Shown one piece after another: positions 1 through 8,771 of a stretch of DNA of 64,000 bases. The first letter of the stretch is position 1. The number at the start of each line of letters is the position of its first letter. Source of the DNA: Leptospira neocaledonica (GTDB lineage Bacteria; Spirochaetota; Leptospiria; Leptospirales; Leptospiraceae); the NCBI RefSeq assembly GCF_002812205.1, contig NZ_NPEA01000002.1, forward strand, positions 124,001 through 188,000, given 5' to 3'. Position numbers and translations under genes: made by a program. Under the pieces are notes generated by a model. That model worked only from the letters and a program-made list of their open reading frames with translations. It was not told the origin of the DNA and did no database searches.

Positions 1-897
1 TTCATGAAATACGATGCTGACGGCAAATTGGTTTGGGACAAATATATTTTACCAAAAGACTTTTGTGATTCTTTCTGCGGAGAAACGGATGTTGGAGTCT
101 ATCATCTGCATGAATTATCTAACGGAAAATGGACAGCCATCGTCTCAGTTCAATCGCGTATAGAAAAAGAAACGAAAGAAGGTAATAAAACCACAATTTC
201 AAGTACAATCGAGACAGCTTATATATTTGTCAGATTCTCCAAAGAAGGGGATCTAAAATTTGTAAAACATCTAAAAGATATCAAAAACTTCCCCGAAACA
301 AGTTTAGGATTTTCTGATGGAGGAGTCCTGTTGGCTGAGAATACAAACATCCAGTCCGGAAAAGAATCTCAAAAAGATGTGATCCTTCATAAGATAGATG
401 AAGATGGAAAGCCTGTTTGGAAAAAACAATACGGCAAACCGGGAATAGAAGAATGGGCATCTAGGATTATTTTACTTTCCGATGGAAATTTACTTTTTGC
501 AGGAGCAGTAACTCCATCTCCAAGAAATACTCAGGCCTGGTTTATGAAGTTAAGTCAAAGTGGAGACGTAATCTGGGAAACGGTCCAAAAAATAGAAGGG
601 CTCGGTTTCTTAACGGATATAATTGAAACTCCAGACAAAGATTTTATGGCTCTTTCTGCAGATGGAGAAGGTCCTTTACGTTTGGTAAAATTTTCAGTCG
701 AAGGAAAAAAACTTTGGGAGAAAAAACAAACTAAAAGATTATATTTAGCTTATCGTATCCTGAACGTTCCGGATGGGTTTATCATAGTGGCTTATACTAA
801 AGGAAAGCCTACGATTTATACGGATGCAATTTTGATTCGAACCGATAAGGAAGGAAATCTTTCTAAAGAAGCGGTTCGAAAGAATTTTCCAAATTAG
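1..897 (+). CDS. Beta-propeller-like protein, 5'-truncated by window edge
   Basis: The reading frame is open from base 1, and the first Met (base 4) lies inside a repeat unit, so the true start is probably upstream. The visible 297 residues hold repeated units of the type D-G-K-x-x-W (for example DGKLVWDKY, DEDGKPVWKKQYG and GDVIWETV), each followed by a strand such as LLSDGNLLFAGA. This is typical of PQQ-like or WD-type propellers. No signal peptide or membrane segment is visible, but the N-terminus is missing. It ends 73 bases before the SPFH gene, and I see no link to that operon. The exact function is unknown. Confidence 0.6.
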   Translation, partial: FMKYDADGKLVWDKYILPKDFCDSFCGETDVGVYHLHELSNGKWTAIVSVQSRIEKETKEGNKTTISSTIETAYIFVRFSKEGDLKFVKHLKDIKNFPETSLGFSDGGVLLAENTNIQSGKESQKDVILHKIDEDGKPVWKKQYGKPGIEEWASRIILLSDGNLLFAGAVTPSPRNTQAWFMKLSQSGDVIWETVQKIEGLGFLTDIIETPDKDFMALSADGEGPLRLVKFSVEGKKLWEKKQTKRLYLAYRILNVPDGFIIVAYTKGKPTIYTDAILIRTDKEGNLSKEAVRKNFPN

Positions 898-910
898 AAA
901 ATTTAATAAA

Positions 911-956
911 AAATCCTTTTCAAGTTAATGGTATAGGAAAGGATTTCAATCCTTTC
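911..956 (+). promoter_or_regulatory. Mutually exclusive hairpins in leader of the SPFH gene
   Basis: Three short segments can pair in two ways. Segment A (911-920) and segment C (949-956) are both complementary to segment B (937-946). B:C forms an 8-bp stem with a 4-base loop ending ten bases before the start-proximal GAGG; A:B forms a longer-loop alternative. The layout resembles a leader switch or attenuator. There is no T-run after B:C, so it is not a standard terminator. Confidence 0.35.
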
Positions 957-970
957 TAGTCAGAGGTCCT

Positions 971-2044
971 ATGTTCGGTATTCGTTTTATTAAAACTCGT
1001 CCTATAGATTACGTTTTGTTATTTCGTTCTGGCAAGATAAGAAAGCAAGGCGCGGGTTTAAGTTTTTTCTATTATGCCCCATCTTCTAGTTTGGTGATTG
1101 TTCCTGCAGATACCAGGGATTCACCTTTTATATTTAAAGAAAATACTTTAGATTATCAAGAATTGGATATCCAAGGGCAGGTAACGTATAGGGTATTAGA
1201 CCCGGGAAGATTAGCATCTCTTCTGGATTTCACCGTGGATATTTACGGCAGATATTCCGGAGACGGCATCGAAAAATTAGATCTAAGAATGACTAATTTA
1301 ATTCAAGTTGCCGTTCGCGAAAAATTCAGATCTTTAAACCTTACTGATGCTTTGGCCTCGGCCGGTACATTGTCTGAGCCGGTATTAGAACGGCTTAGGC
1401 AAAATCCGGCGTTAAAGGAATTAGGGATAGAAGTTTTAGATTTTTCTATCTTAAGAATTAGCCCTACTCCAGAAATTGCAAGAGCTCTAGAAGCGGCTGC
1501 ACGTGAAAATTTGTTTAAAACAGCGGATGATGCTATTTATCAAAGACGAAACTTCGCATTAGAGCAGGAAAGAAAGATCAAAGAAAACGAATTGCAAACT
1601 CAAATTGCTATTGAAGAAAAAAATCGGACGATTCGGGAAACTCAGATGAACGCCGAAATCGCAGTCCAAGAAAAACAAAAATTAGTGGAAGAAGCTAAGA
1701 TGGATTCTGTCCAGGCGGTAGAAAGGAAAAGAGCGGAGATAGAAAGTCTTAAATTATCCTCACAAATAGATCTAGAGAAGAAGAAAAAGGATCTTGTGGA
1801 ATTCCAAACTAAAAACCTATTAGAATTTTCTAAAGCGAGAGGCCAGGCAAGTAAGGAAGAGCTTTCAGCACTTAAAGACTTATCCCCTGAAATATTGGAA
1901 GTTCTGGCCACGGGAAATATGGATTCATCCAAATTAATTTCGAAAGCAATTAGAGACCTGGCAAAAAATGCTAGCAAGATCGGGAACCTGAATCTGTCAC
2001 CAGAGCTGATGACTTTGTTAATCAATAAAGATAAAGGGAAATAA
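971..2044 (+). CDS. SPFH/Band 7 (prohibitin-like) domain protein
   Basis: This 357-residue protein has an N-terminal SPFH fold (about 5-185) followed by a long charged helix (about 190-290) rich in E, K and Q, typical of the coiled coil of flotillin/prohibitin-like scaffolds. Unlike classical members it has no obvious N-terminal membrane helix: it opens with MFGIRFIKTRPIDYVLLF and goes directly into the domain. It probably forms a soluble or peripherally bound oligomer. It is the first gene of a tight unit: the NAD-kinase-like gene starts 2 bases after its stop. A GAGG at 963-966 lies close to the ATG. Its role is probably scaffolding for the next two enzymes, which is an inference from context. 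Confidence 0.8.
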   Translation: MFGIRFIKTRPIDYVLLFRSGKIRKQGAGLSFFYYAPSSSLVIVPADTRDSPFIFKENTLDYQELDIQGQVTYRVLDPGRLASLLDFTVDIYGRYSGDGIEKLDLRMTNLIQVAVREKFRSLNLTDALASAGTLSEPVLERLRQNPALKELGIEVLDFSILRISPTPEIARALEAAARENLFKTADDAIYQRRNFALEQERKIKENELQTQIAIEEKNRTIRETQMNAEIAVQEKQKLVEEAKMDSVQAVERKRAEIESLKLSSQIDLEKKKKDLVEFQTKNLLEFSKARGQASKEELSALKDLSPEILEVLATGNMDSSKLISKAIRDLAKNASKIGNLNLSPELMTLLINKDKGK

Positions 2045-2046
2045 TT

Positions 2047-2979
2047 TTGTCATTCGACCGGGTGGTAATAGTCACTCGCCAAACACGTTTAGAAGAAAGT
2101 ATTAAAAGATTTAATACTAAAGCGCAGGCGAGCTTTTTTGTTACCAAAAGAGGCCAGTCGTTTCAAGACTACGAGTTGGAAGACGATAATTATCACCAAG
2201 CTAGAGATTTAGTGATTCGTAGTTTGGATCCTGGAGTTAAGTTTCATGTAATGGATCGTTCTTTTTTACCGAATTATCTTTTCGGTAAAAATGATTTAGT
2301 GATTACGCTAGGTCAGGATGGATTAGTGGTAAACACTGCGAAGTATCTAAATGGGCAGCCGATTCTTGCCTTTAATCCAGATCCGGATCGATTTGACGGC
2401 GTCTTACTTCCTTTTTTGACCAACCAAGCTCCCGATATAATGAAGTCAGTCTTTTCGGAAAAAATAAAAACTCAAAAAATTTCAATGGCGGAAGTTTCCT
2501 TAACCGACGGACAAAAACTTTTTGCGTTCAATGACTTTTTTATCGGCCCAAAAACCCAGAGCACTGCACGTTATACGATCAAGTATAAAGGAAAAGAAGA
2601 AAGGCAAATTTCCAGTGGAATTATAGTGTCCACTCCTGCAGGAAGTACCGGCTGGATGAGTTCACTCTTCAATATGAGTTCAGGATTGGCCAAATTTTCG
2701 AATAAACAATCGGTTCCTCTTCCTTCTAGAATTCCTTGGGAAGAAAAGAAATTATTGTTCGCGGTCAGAGAACCTTTTAGAAGTAAATGGAGTGGCACTG
2801 ATTTAATTGCAGGCATTCTTCATGAAAAGGAAAAGATATTAATAGAAAGTCATATGCCCGAAAACGGCACCATCTTCTCAGACGGTATGGAAAGCGATTT
2901 TTTAGAATTTAATTCTGGAGCAACGGCTCAGATCCAGTTGGCTGAAAAAACCACCGAATTGATCGTTAAATTAGGTTAA
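2047..2979 (+). CDS. Diverged NAD-kinase-like protein
   Basis: This 310-residue protein has the layout of the NAD kinase/diacylglycerol kinase-like fold. The glycine-rich phosphate loop is LGQDG (residues 88-92) where NAD kinases have GGDGT, keeping the catalytic Asp (D91). Further on come AFNDFFIG (160-167) and STPAGSTGW (195-203), matching the family's A-x-N-D/E and TPTGSTAY segments. The TTG start is preceded by AGGGA and lies 2 bases after the SPFH stop. The changed loop and TGW in place of TAY suggest an altered substrate or a specialised paralog rather than the housekeeping enzyme. The next gene follows after 3 bases. The fold assignment is fairly secure; the reaction is not. Confidence 0.72.
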   Translation: MSFDRVVIVTRQTRLEESIKRFNTKAQASFFVTKRGQSFQDYELEDDNYHQARDLVIRSLDPGVKFHVMDRSFLPNYLFGKNDLVITLGQDGLVVNTAKYLNGQPILAFNPDPDRFDGVLLPFLTNQAPDIMKSVFSEKIKTQKISMAEVSLTDGQKLFAFNDFFIGPKTQSTARYTIKYKGKEERQISSGIIVSTPAGSTGWMSSLFNMSSGLAKFSNKQSVPLPSRIPWEEKKLLFAVREPFRSKWSGTDLIAGILHEKEKILIESHMPENGTIFSDGMESDFLEFNSGATAQIQLAEKTTELIVKLG

Positions 2980-2982
2980 AAA

Positions 2983-5304
2983 ATGGGAAAGGGAATCTTA
3001 ATCACTCAATGCCTTCAGAATGATTTTGTGGAACCGATCCAAAAATACGATCCGGTTCCTAATATGCTTCATGTGGGATATGGTGAAGCTTTACGATTGA
3101 TGGGAGAAATTCCGGAAGAAGGGCCGGTCCTTTCTTTTATGGAATGGGCGTACTCGGAACCGGAAGAGAAGTTGGAGATCGTACATATACGAGATTGGCA
3201 TGATCAGAATGATCCGAATCAAAAGGATCATCTTTCTCAATTTGGTCCTCACTGTATTAAAGGAACTCACGGTTCTGAGTTCGTATTTCAAAATTTGGAA
3301 CAAAGATCTTCGCGCATTTCAAAAATAATAAACGCTTCCGGTTTAAACGATTTTTATAAGACGAATTTGGAAGAGGTTCTTAATCCTTTTTCCGATCGAG
3401 AAATGAATGTGGGACTCGCTGGGGTCTGGACTGAAGCAAAAATTACATATCTTGCATATGAATTAAGAACTAGATACCCTAAGTTTAGGGTCGGGATTTG
3501 TAGCGCTTTGACTGCAAGTTCCTCTAGACATATGCATTACGTTGCTTTAGATCAATTAAAAAGTCTTCTTGGATTAGAGGTTTATTCTTCCTTAGGAACA
3601 TTCTCTGAATTTTTAACCGGAACAGTTCCTTTAATCGCACATAAAAATACAATACGCGAAGAATCCGTAAAATTCGAATTTGATGATAAAATTTTCTTAA
3701 AAGAAGAAGATCGTAAAATCTTATTTTATCTTTTTAGAGATTGTAGATCCGTTACTTTCGAATGTTTGGACGGAGGTTTTTCCGGAAATGTAGTACTAAG
3801 AGCCAAAAGTGTAGACCAACTAGGCCATTCCCAAGTTCCTACGGTTATAAAGATCGGAGAAAGGAATCCGATTGCCAAGGAGAGAACGTCTTTCGAAAGA
3901 ATCGAGGAGGTATTAGGAAATAACGCGCCTAGGATTGTAGATTTTGCGGAGATGGGAGACCGAGGTGGGATCAAATATAGATATGCCGCGATGTTAGATG
4001 GTAAGACTCAAGTTTTTCAGGAATTGTATGAGGCTTCGGAAGAAAATTCTGAATTGTATCCGATTTTGGAAACTGTTTTCAAAAAACAATTAGGTCGTTT
4101 ATATGATGCTGCCGAACCTGAAAAATTGAATCTTCTAGAATATTATGATTTTCAATCTAAGTACTCTGCAGGTGTAAGAAAAAGAGTACAGGAACTTGTA
4201 TCCGATCCCTTAGGATCCGATACCGTCCAACTTCCTTTAGGAAGAAAAGTTTATAATGTATGCAATTTTTATGAAAAAGATCTGCTAAAGCTCAAAGAAT
4301 ACGGTTCAATTCCGCATTATCTTTCATACGTTCACGGAGACTTGAATGGCAGAAATATAATAATAGATCCTCAAAAAAACGTATGGCTAATCGATTTTTT
4401 TCATACCCATAGAGGTCATGTTCTTCGAGATCTTATAAAGTTAGAGAATGATGTATTATATATATTTACTAAAATAGAAGAAAATGAATTAGAAGAGGCC
4501 TTCTCTCTTAGCGACTTGATTTTATCTCAAGCAGACTTAGGAGTTCCGCCGGATCCAAAAGAAGAAGTCCGTTTTCTTTCGAATAAAATTCGCAAAGCCT
4601 ATAAAACGATTTGTAAATTACGGTCCTTTTATCCGAATCTGATCCGATTCGATAGAGATCCTTATCAAACTTATGTAGCGATCCTAAGATATTCAATGCA
4701 CACCCTTTCTTTTGATGAGTCTTCCAGATTACAAAAGATTTGGGCCTTGTATACCGGTTCGATTTGCGCCGAAAAAATAAAACAATTCATATTAAGCTCT
4801 AAACGATTGAGGATCGATATGTTGGATCTGGGCGAAAACAAAGGAAGATTGGGACTTACGATCCTTCCGGGAAGAAGAGACAGAGATCGCGATTTAGAAG
4901 AAGATATTCAGACTATTAAAGAAGAAAATATGAATACGGTAGTCTCTTTATTAACTGGTAACGAATATCAGGAGTATGGAGTTCCGGATCTTAAAACAGA
5001 ATATTATAAAAATGGATTAGAGCCCATTCTTTTTCCGATTTTAGATCAAAGGATTCCTGATCGAATGTCATTGGAAGATTTATTGAACAGAATGGATTCT
5101 GTTTTATCAGAAAAGAAAAATGTCTTAATACATTGTGTAGGTGGCTTGGGAAGATCCGGAACTGTTGCCGGCGCATATTTGATTAGAAAATTAGGGTATT
5201 CTGCAGATCAAGCGATTAGAACCGTTAGATCTGCTAGATCCGAAAGAGCAATTGAATCTAGAGAGCAGGAAGAATTTCTGAGGAGATTTGCCTCCTCAAA
5301 ATAA
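2983..5304 (+). CDS. Three-domain fusion: isochorismatase-like, kinase-like, dual-specificity phosphatase
   Basis: This 773-residue protein has three recognisable parts. Residues 1-215 resemble nicotinamidase/isochorismatase hydrolases (Q-C-L-Q-N-D-F with D14; RDWHDQND and GPHCIKGTHGSEF at 70-100), but the position of the nucleophilic Cys reads GVWTEAKIT with K153, so hydrolysis is doubtful. Residues 220-600 look like an aminoglycoside-phosphotransferase or protein-kinase-like domain: GGFSGNVVL, VIK (K290), HGDLNGRN (D453, N458) and LIDFFHTHRG (D471). A similar kinase-like domain is known from predicted conflict-system proteins, but I cannot confirm that family by eye. Residues 610-773 are a dual-specificity or tyrosine phosphatase with HCVGGLGRSG (C718, R724). 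No membrane segment is visible. It is the last gene of the SPFH/NAD-kinase-like unit. Confidence 0.75.
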   Translation: MGKGILITQCLQNDFVEPIQKYDPVPNMLHVGYGEALRLMGEIPEEGPVLSFMEWAYSEPEEKLEIVHIRDWHDQNDPNQKDHLSQFGPHCIKGTHGSEFVFQNLEQRSSRISKIINASGLNDFYKTNLEEVLNPFSDREMNVGLAGVWTEAKITYLAYELRTRYPKFRVGICSALTASSSRHMHYVALDQLKSLLGLEVYSSLGTFSEFLTGTVPLIAHKNTIREESVKFEFDDKIFLKEEDRKILFYLFRDCRSVTFECLDGGFSGNVVLRAKSVDQLGHSQVPTVIKIGERNPIAKERTSFERIEEVLGNNAPRIVDFAEMGDRGGIKYRYAAMLDGKTQVFQELYEASEENSELYPILETVFKKQLGRLYDAAEPEKLNLLEYYDFQSKYSAGVRKRVQELVSDPLGSDTVQLPLGRKVYNVCNFYEKDLLKLKEYGSIPHYLSYVHGDLNGRNIIIDPQKNVWLIDFFHTHRGHVLRDLIKLENDVLYIFTKIEENELEEAFSLSDLILSQADLGVPPDPKEEVRFLSNKIRKAYKTICKLRSFYPNLIRFDRDPYQTYVAILRYSMHTLSFDESSRLQKIWALYTGSICAEKIKQFILSSKRLRIDMLDLGENKGRLGLTILPGRRDRDRDLEEDIQTIKEENMNTVVSLLTGNEYQEYGVPDLKTEYYKNGLEPILFPILDQRIPDRMSLEDLLNRMDSVLSEKKNVLIHCVGGLGRSGTVAGAYLIRKLGYSADQAIRTVRSARSERAIESREQEEFLRRFASSK

Positions 5305-5315
5305 TTTCACCGATT

Positions 5316-7646
5316 CTACTCAACGCAATTTACCTGGCATTCTGCTCCTGCTTTTTTTAGAATCTTTACTATATTCGGATTTTCATACCGATTTTTTTGA
5401 ACCGCCCAATCCATAGGCGTCCAACCTATATTATCTTTTTCGTTTACTCTTGCACCAGCTTGGATCAAAAGTTTTAAAGATTCCGGATCCCCGCTTTCTG
5501 CCGCTTTATGAACTGGAGTCCAGCCCTCATCATTCTTTAGGTTTAAGTCAGAACCTCTTTGTAAAAGTAATCTTGTGATCTCAGGAAACTGAACAGCTAA
5601 ATGTAATGGTGTCATTCCATCATTTCGAGTCGCATTCGGATCAGCTCCGGATCTTAGAAACAAGGTGCATAACTCATAGAAACCATGGAGCACAGCTCTA
5701 TGCAAAGGTGTTTCGCCGTCTCCATTTTTGGAATTTAACGCGGCTCCGATTTGCAAAAGAAATGAAGATACTTCATAATATCCGAAACCTGCAGACTTAT
5801 GTAAGGGGGTATTGTCCAAATAATCTTTTGTATTCGGATCGGAACCTCTTAATACAAATCGATTGATATCATCTATCTTTCTTTGGCGAACGGATTCAAA
5901 AAAATCCGAGTCCAAACTTGCATCGGTTTTGATGAAACGTCTTAAAATTTTTAACGAATCTGGGCTGATTAGGATCGTATCGTTTTCTGCTAATCTTTGA
6001 GCAGCGTTTTTGCCTGAGCCTGAATGAGTAGAATTCGGGTTGGCTCCTAACTTGATGCAAGTATCCACTTGAGTTCTGGATTTTTTATCGATTCCTTCAT
6101 GAAGAAGAATATCTGCTGTTTCCTGATCAAATAAGTTCTTACCAACCTGAGGTGCCGCCTTGGTCCGAAAATGATTGAAATACTTGATCTGTTCTTCTGA
6201 AACAAATTCGGATCTAGCCAAAATTTCCAGGATTTGTTTGAAACCTTCGCCTATCTTCTCAATATAATTTTTTTTACGATCCGGGTCGGATTCTAAGGCT
6301 TCTGCTAAAAACGATTTTTCTAAACTTTGATAGAGTCCGGAAAGTTTGCTTTGTAGATAAGATCTTCCTGTAGTTTCGGAAGTCAGGATCTTTCTTTCCA
6401 CTCTCGATTTTAAAGCGGAAGACTCGGGTCCTGACTTTAATTTGATAAGCTCGTTTCGAACAGATCGATAATTTAAGATTGCTCCGCTAAAATCGAAATC
6501 GGCATAGAGTCTGTCTCCTTCCTTTTCTTGGAGACCGAAGATCAGAAAATTCAATTTTTCTATTCGGTCATCTAATGCCTTTTCGAATTCGGACAACCGG
6601 AATGAAGAAGGTGTCTTGGTTACGTATTCTTTTTTGAGATCTTTATATTCTTCGTTTAATCTTGTCAAAAAAGAGATCTCTCCTCCTTTCTGAGCGGATA
6701 AGTCTATTTCGGAAAACTTATTCTTATATATTAGAAAATAAGAATTCGATATTTTTCCCCTGATATTTTTTAGATAATCCGACATCTCCGTTTTGGATTT
6801 TTCCGAAAGTCTTTGTTCAAGGGCGTTTAGGGTTTCTACATATTCCGGAATGGACTTTTCATAGAGTTTTTCTTTTACCAGATCATCCGCTTTGGAAAGT
6901 TTAGGCCGGATCGTTTCTATAAAACTTTTAGCACTCTGATCCTCTATTTTGAAATTTAAAACATTGATCTCTCCAGTTTTATCGTCTTGGACTTTAAAAC
7001 TCGGAAATTCTACCTTCTCTACTACTCCCGGAAATGCTGCAGCAAAATTGATCGCGTATCTTGGATCGATTAGTTTACGCCCAGCTTCGGAAGAATAATA
7101 ATCAATTTGGTATTCCGGAAATTCCAGATCGAAAGAAGTTTTAATCGTATAAGTGAGCGCGACCGAATCCCTTTTTTGAGATCTCAAATTGATTTTATAA
7201 CCCTTATTAGAAAGAAAGATCGTTCCTGAAATCAATTCGTCCGCGTCGATCGCATCTGCGATTTGTTTCATACAGATCTCGTCGCTACAGTTCAACTTTT
7301 GGCTTAGTTCGACTTGTTTGAGAAGGGCAGCTAAAGAATCATCATCGGCTATATTAAATTTTCCTTCATAATTTTTTAATATAGAATTAATGATTCCGTT
7401 CCTAAATCTACTTTCTAAGTATTTCGGGACTCCATTTTCTAATTTGAGTTTATGGATATAAATTTTTTGGACCGAATTATCTTTTGAAAAAAGTTCAGAG
7501 CCGGAGAGAAGGAAAATTAAAAAGATACAAGCAACTTTTCTGAAAGCGGTCTTTGCTGGAATTCCTATAAAACGGGTCTGCATAGTAGAATTCACACTAG
7601 GGTCAATCGATAACTGAGTTCGCGATTTTACAGAAAAATCTCCCAA
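5316..7646 (-). CDS. Exported ankyrin-repeat protein
   Basis: This 776-residue protein has a hydrophobic export signal (KVACIFLIFLLSGSELFS), a mixed domain with mid-length helices, and a C-terminal block of about six ankyrin repeats (roughly 520-770, with units such as NTPLHKSAGFGYYEVSSFLL, GETPLHRAVLHG, GMTPLHLAVQ and GWTPVHKAAESGD). The N-terminal 60-200 region resembles the periplasmic nucleotide-free domains seen in CsgG/TolB-like exported proteins, at low confidence. A TTG start (7644-7646) is chosen because AGGAG sits 8 bases upstream; an in-frame ATG at 7583 has no such site. The start lies 4 bases beyond the thioredoxin-like gene's stop, so the two are probably translated together. 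Ankyrins suggest a protein-binding role in the periplasm or on the cell envelope. Confidence 0.72.
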   Translation of the reverse strand: MGDFSVKSRTQLSIDPSVNSTMQTRFIGIPAKTAFRKVACIFLIFLLSGSELFSKDNSVQKIYIHKLKLENGVPKYLESRFRNGIINSILKNYEGKFNIADDDSLAALLKQVELSQKLNCSDEICMKQIADAIDADELISGTIFLSNKGYKINLRSQKRDSVALTYTIKTSFDLEFPEYQIDYYSSEAGRKLIDPRYAINFAAAFPGVVEKVEFPSFKVQDDKTGEINVLNFKIEDQSAKSFIETIRPKLSKADDLVKEKLYEKSIPEYVETLNALEQRLSEKSKTEMSDYLKNIRGKISNSYFLIYKNKFSEIDLSAQKGGEISFLTRLNEEYKDLKKEYVTKTPSSFRLSEFEKALDDRIEKLNFLIFGLQEKEGDRLYADFDFSGAILNYRSVRNELIKLKSGPESSALKSRVERKILTSETTGRSYLQSKLSGLYQSLEKSFLAEALESDPDRKKNYIEKIGEGFKQILEILARSEFVSEEQIKYFNHFRTKAAPQVGKNLFDQETADILLHEGIDKKSRTQVDTCIKLGANPNSTHSGSGKNAAQRLAENDTILISPDSLKILRRFIKTDASLDSDFFESVRQRKIDDINRFVLRGSDPNTKDYLDNTPLHKSAGFGYYEVSSFLLQIGAALNSKNGDGETPLHRAVLHGFYELCTLFLRSGADPNATRNDGMTPLHLAVQFPEITRLLLQRGSDLNLKNDEGWTPVHKAAESGDPESLKLLIQAGARVNEKDNIGWTPMDWAVQKNRYENPNIVKILKKAGAECQVNCVE

Positions 7647-7650
7647 AGGA

Positions 7651-8163
7651 TTATCTCCTGTTTTCCAGAACGGAAATCATTTTGGACCAGTTTTCTTTAG
7701 TGTATCCGTATTCTTTGAATAGGACGTTTTTCTTTTGAACAATGATCGTGGTAGGAGTTCCAGGGAAGTCTAAAATTCGCATACTTGTTTGCAAGCTGTC
7801 AAAATATAAGGAGGCTTGTTTTTTAATCCCAAGTTCATTCGCTAATTTGGAAACAGAATCAGGATTATCTCCTACAAAAACGATCCAAAGATGTAATTTT
7901 GTTTTTGGATGAGAGCCGTTCCATTTTTTAGAATATTCTAATAAATTCGGGACTTCTTCCTTGCAGGGAGGGCAATCGGAACTGGTGAGATTTAGAATGA
8001 CCAGATCTTCTTCCTGGATTTGGCTAAGTTCTTGGTATAATGTTTTTCTTTCTAGATCCAGGGAGTAGAGAGGAATGTTCGGAATCTCGTTTTGATCTTT
8101 TGGACCTGCTGTCAGACCATTAAAAGAAAATAATGAGATTAGAACCCAGAGGATCGTTTTCAT
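7651..8163 (-). CDS. TlpA-like periplasmic thioredoxin-fold protein
   Basis: This 170-residue protein has a signal peptide (MKTILWVLISLFSFNGLTAG) and a thioredoxin fold with the redox motif SSDCPPC (C64, C67) after the strand DLVILNLT, and a cis-proline segment at FPGTPTTIIV. This is the arrangement of TlpA/ResA thiol-disulfide oxidoreductases, which reduce periplasmic cysteines, for example during cytochrome maturation. It is upstream of, and probably co-translated with, the ankyrin protein (AGGAG of the next gene overlaps its 3' end). The substrate is unknown. Confidence 0.85.
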   Translation of the reverse strand: MKTILWVLISLFSFNGLTAGPKDQNEIPNIPLYSLDLERKTLYQELSQIQEEDLVILNLTSSDCPPCKEEVPNLLEYSKKWNGSHPKTKLHLWIVFVGDNPDSVSKLANELGIKKQASLYFDSLQTSMRILDFPGTPTTIIVQKKNVLFKEYGYTKENWSKMISVLENRR

Positions 8164-8251
8164 ACAAATTCAAAAAGAGGATTTCTCTTTTAAAAATTGG
8201 ACCCTGCCTGGTCTGGATTTACTCCCAGGGTTTTTGGATTTAGAACAAAGT

Positions 8252-8277
8252 CCTAAAAATTCGGAACGGATTTTAGG
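8252..8277 (-). terminator. Hairpin downstream of the 8282-8716 gene
   Basis: The arms CCTAAAA and TTTTAGG flank a 12-base interior and sit 5 bases past the stop of the minus-strand membrane protein gene. The T-run is poor, so this may be a weak terminator or an mRNA end-stabiliser. Confidence 0.35.
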
Positions 8278-8281
8278 TCAG

Positions 8282-8716
8282 TTAATCTTCTTCGCTTGAG
8301 AAGGTAAAAACGAAACAAGATAATATGCTTAAAACTGTTTGGTAGAATACCCAAAGCCAAACCAGTTTTACAGGAAAGGCTCCCGTAAATTGAGAGATTG
8401 CCAAAGCTGGAGCGACAAATGCGGCGATCGAAAATATAATCCCTGCAAGAAGTCCACCAATGAGGCCATACGGTAATGCTGGTTTAACAAGAGATATTAA
8501 TATTCCAATGAAGAATACTTCTAAAACGTCTGCAACGATAGGTCCGATCCAAAATACCTGGGACATAGGAACGAAGAAGTTCTTTAAGTTTGGATCAAAA
8601 TAGAAAGTGGAGAATAAAAGAGTTCGAAGAGAAACAGAGGCGACTTCCCAAAAGCCTAGAGCTACGAAAAATCTAAGTAAGAATTGATTCCAATCTTTTG
8701 CCGTGCGTAAACCCAT
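8282..8716 (-). CDS. Small integral membrane protein, function unknown
   Basis: About 144 residues with four probable transmembrane helices (around FLLRFFVALGFWEVA, VFWIGPIVADVLEVFFIGIL, LIGGLLAGIIFSIAAFVAPA and WVFYQTVLSILSCFVFTF). I do not recognise the family. An ATG 36 bases further upstream (8752) also opens this frame, but those extra codons would be written entirely by the perfect terminator hairpin of the upstream thiolase gene. I therefore prefer the internal ATG at 8716 (MGLRTAKDWNQ). Neither start has a good ribosome binding site. Confidence 0.6.
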   Translation of the reverse strand: MGLRTAKDWNQFLLRFFVALGFWEVASVSLRTLLFSTFYFDPNLKNFFVPMSQVFWIGPIVADVLEVFFIGILISLVKPALPYGLIGGLLAGIIFSIAAFVAPALAISQFTGAFPVKLVWLWVFYQTVLSILSCFVFTFSSEED

Positions 8717-8722
8717 ATAAAC

Positions 8723-8749
8723 GAAAAGCCCGGGAATACCGGGCTTTTC
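8723..8749 (-). terminator. Rho-independent terminator of the beta-oxidation operon
   Basis: A perfect 11-bp stem (723-733 with 739-749, GC-rich core) with a 5-base loop, beginning 22 bases after the thiolase stop. On the minus strand the stem ends in TTTTC GTTTAT. It overlaps the 5' end of the possible longer form of the next gene. Confidence 0.75.
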
Positions 8750-8771
8750 CATTCTTTTTTGTAGAAAGAAT

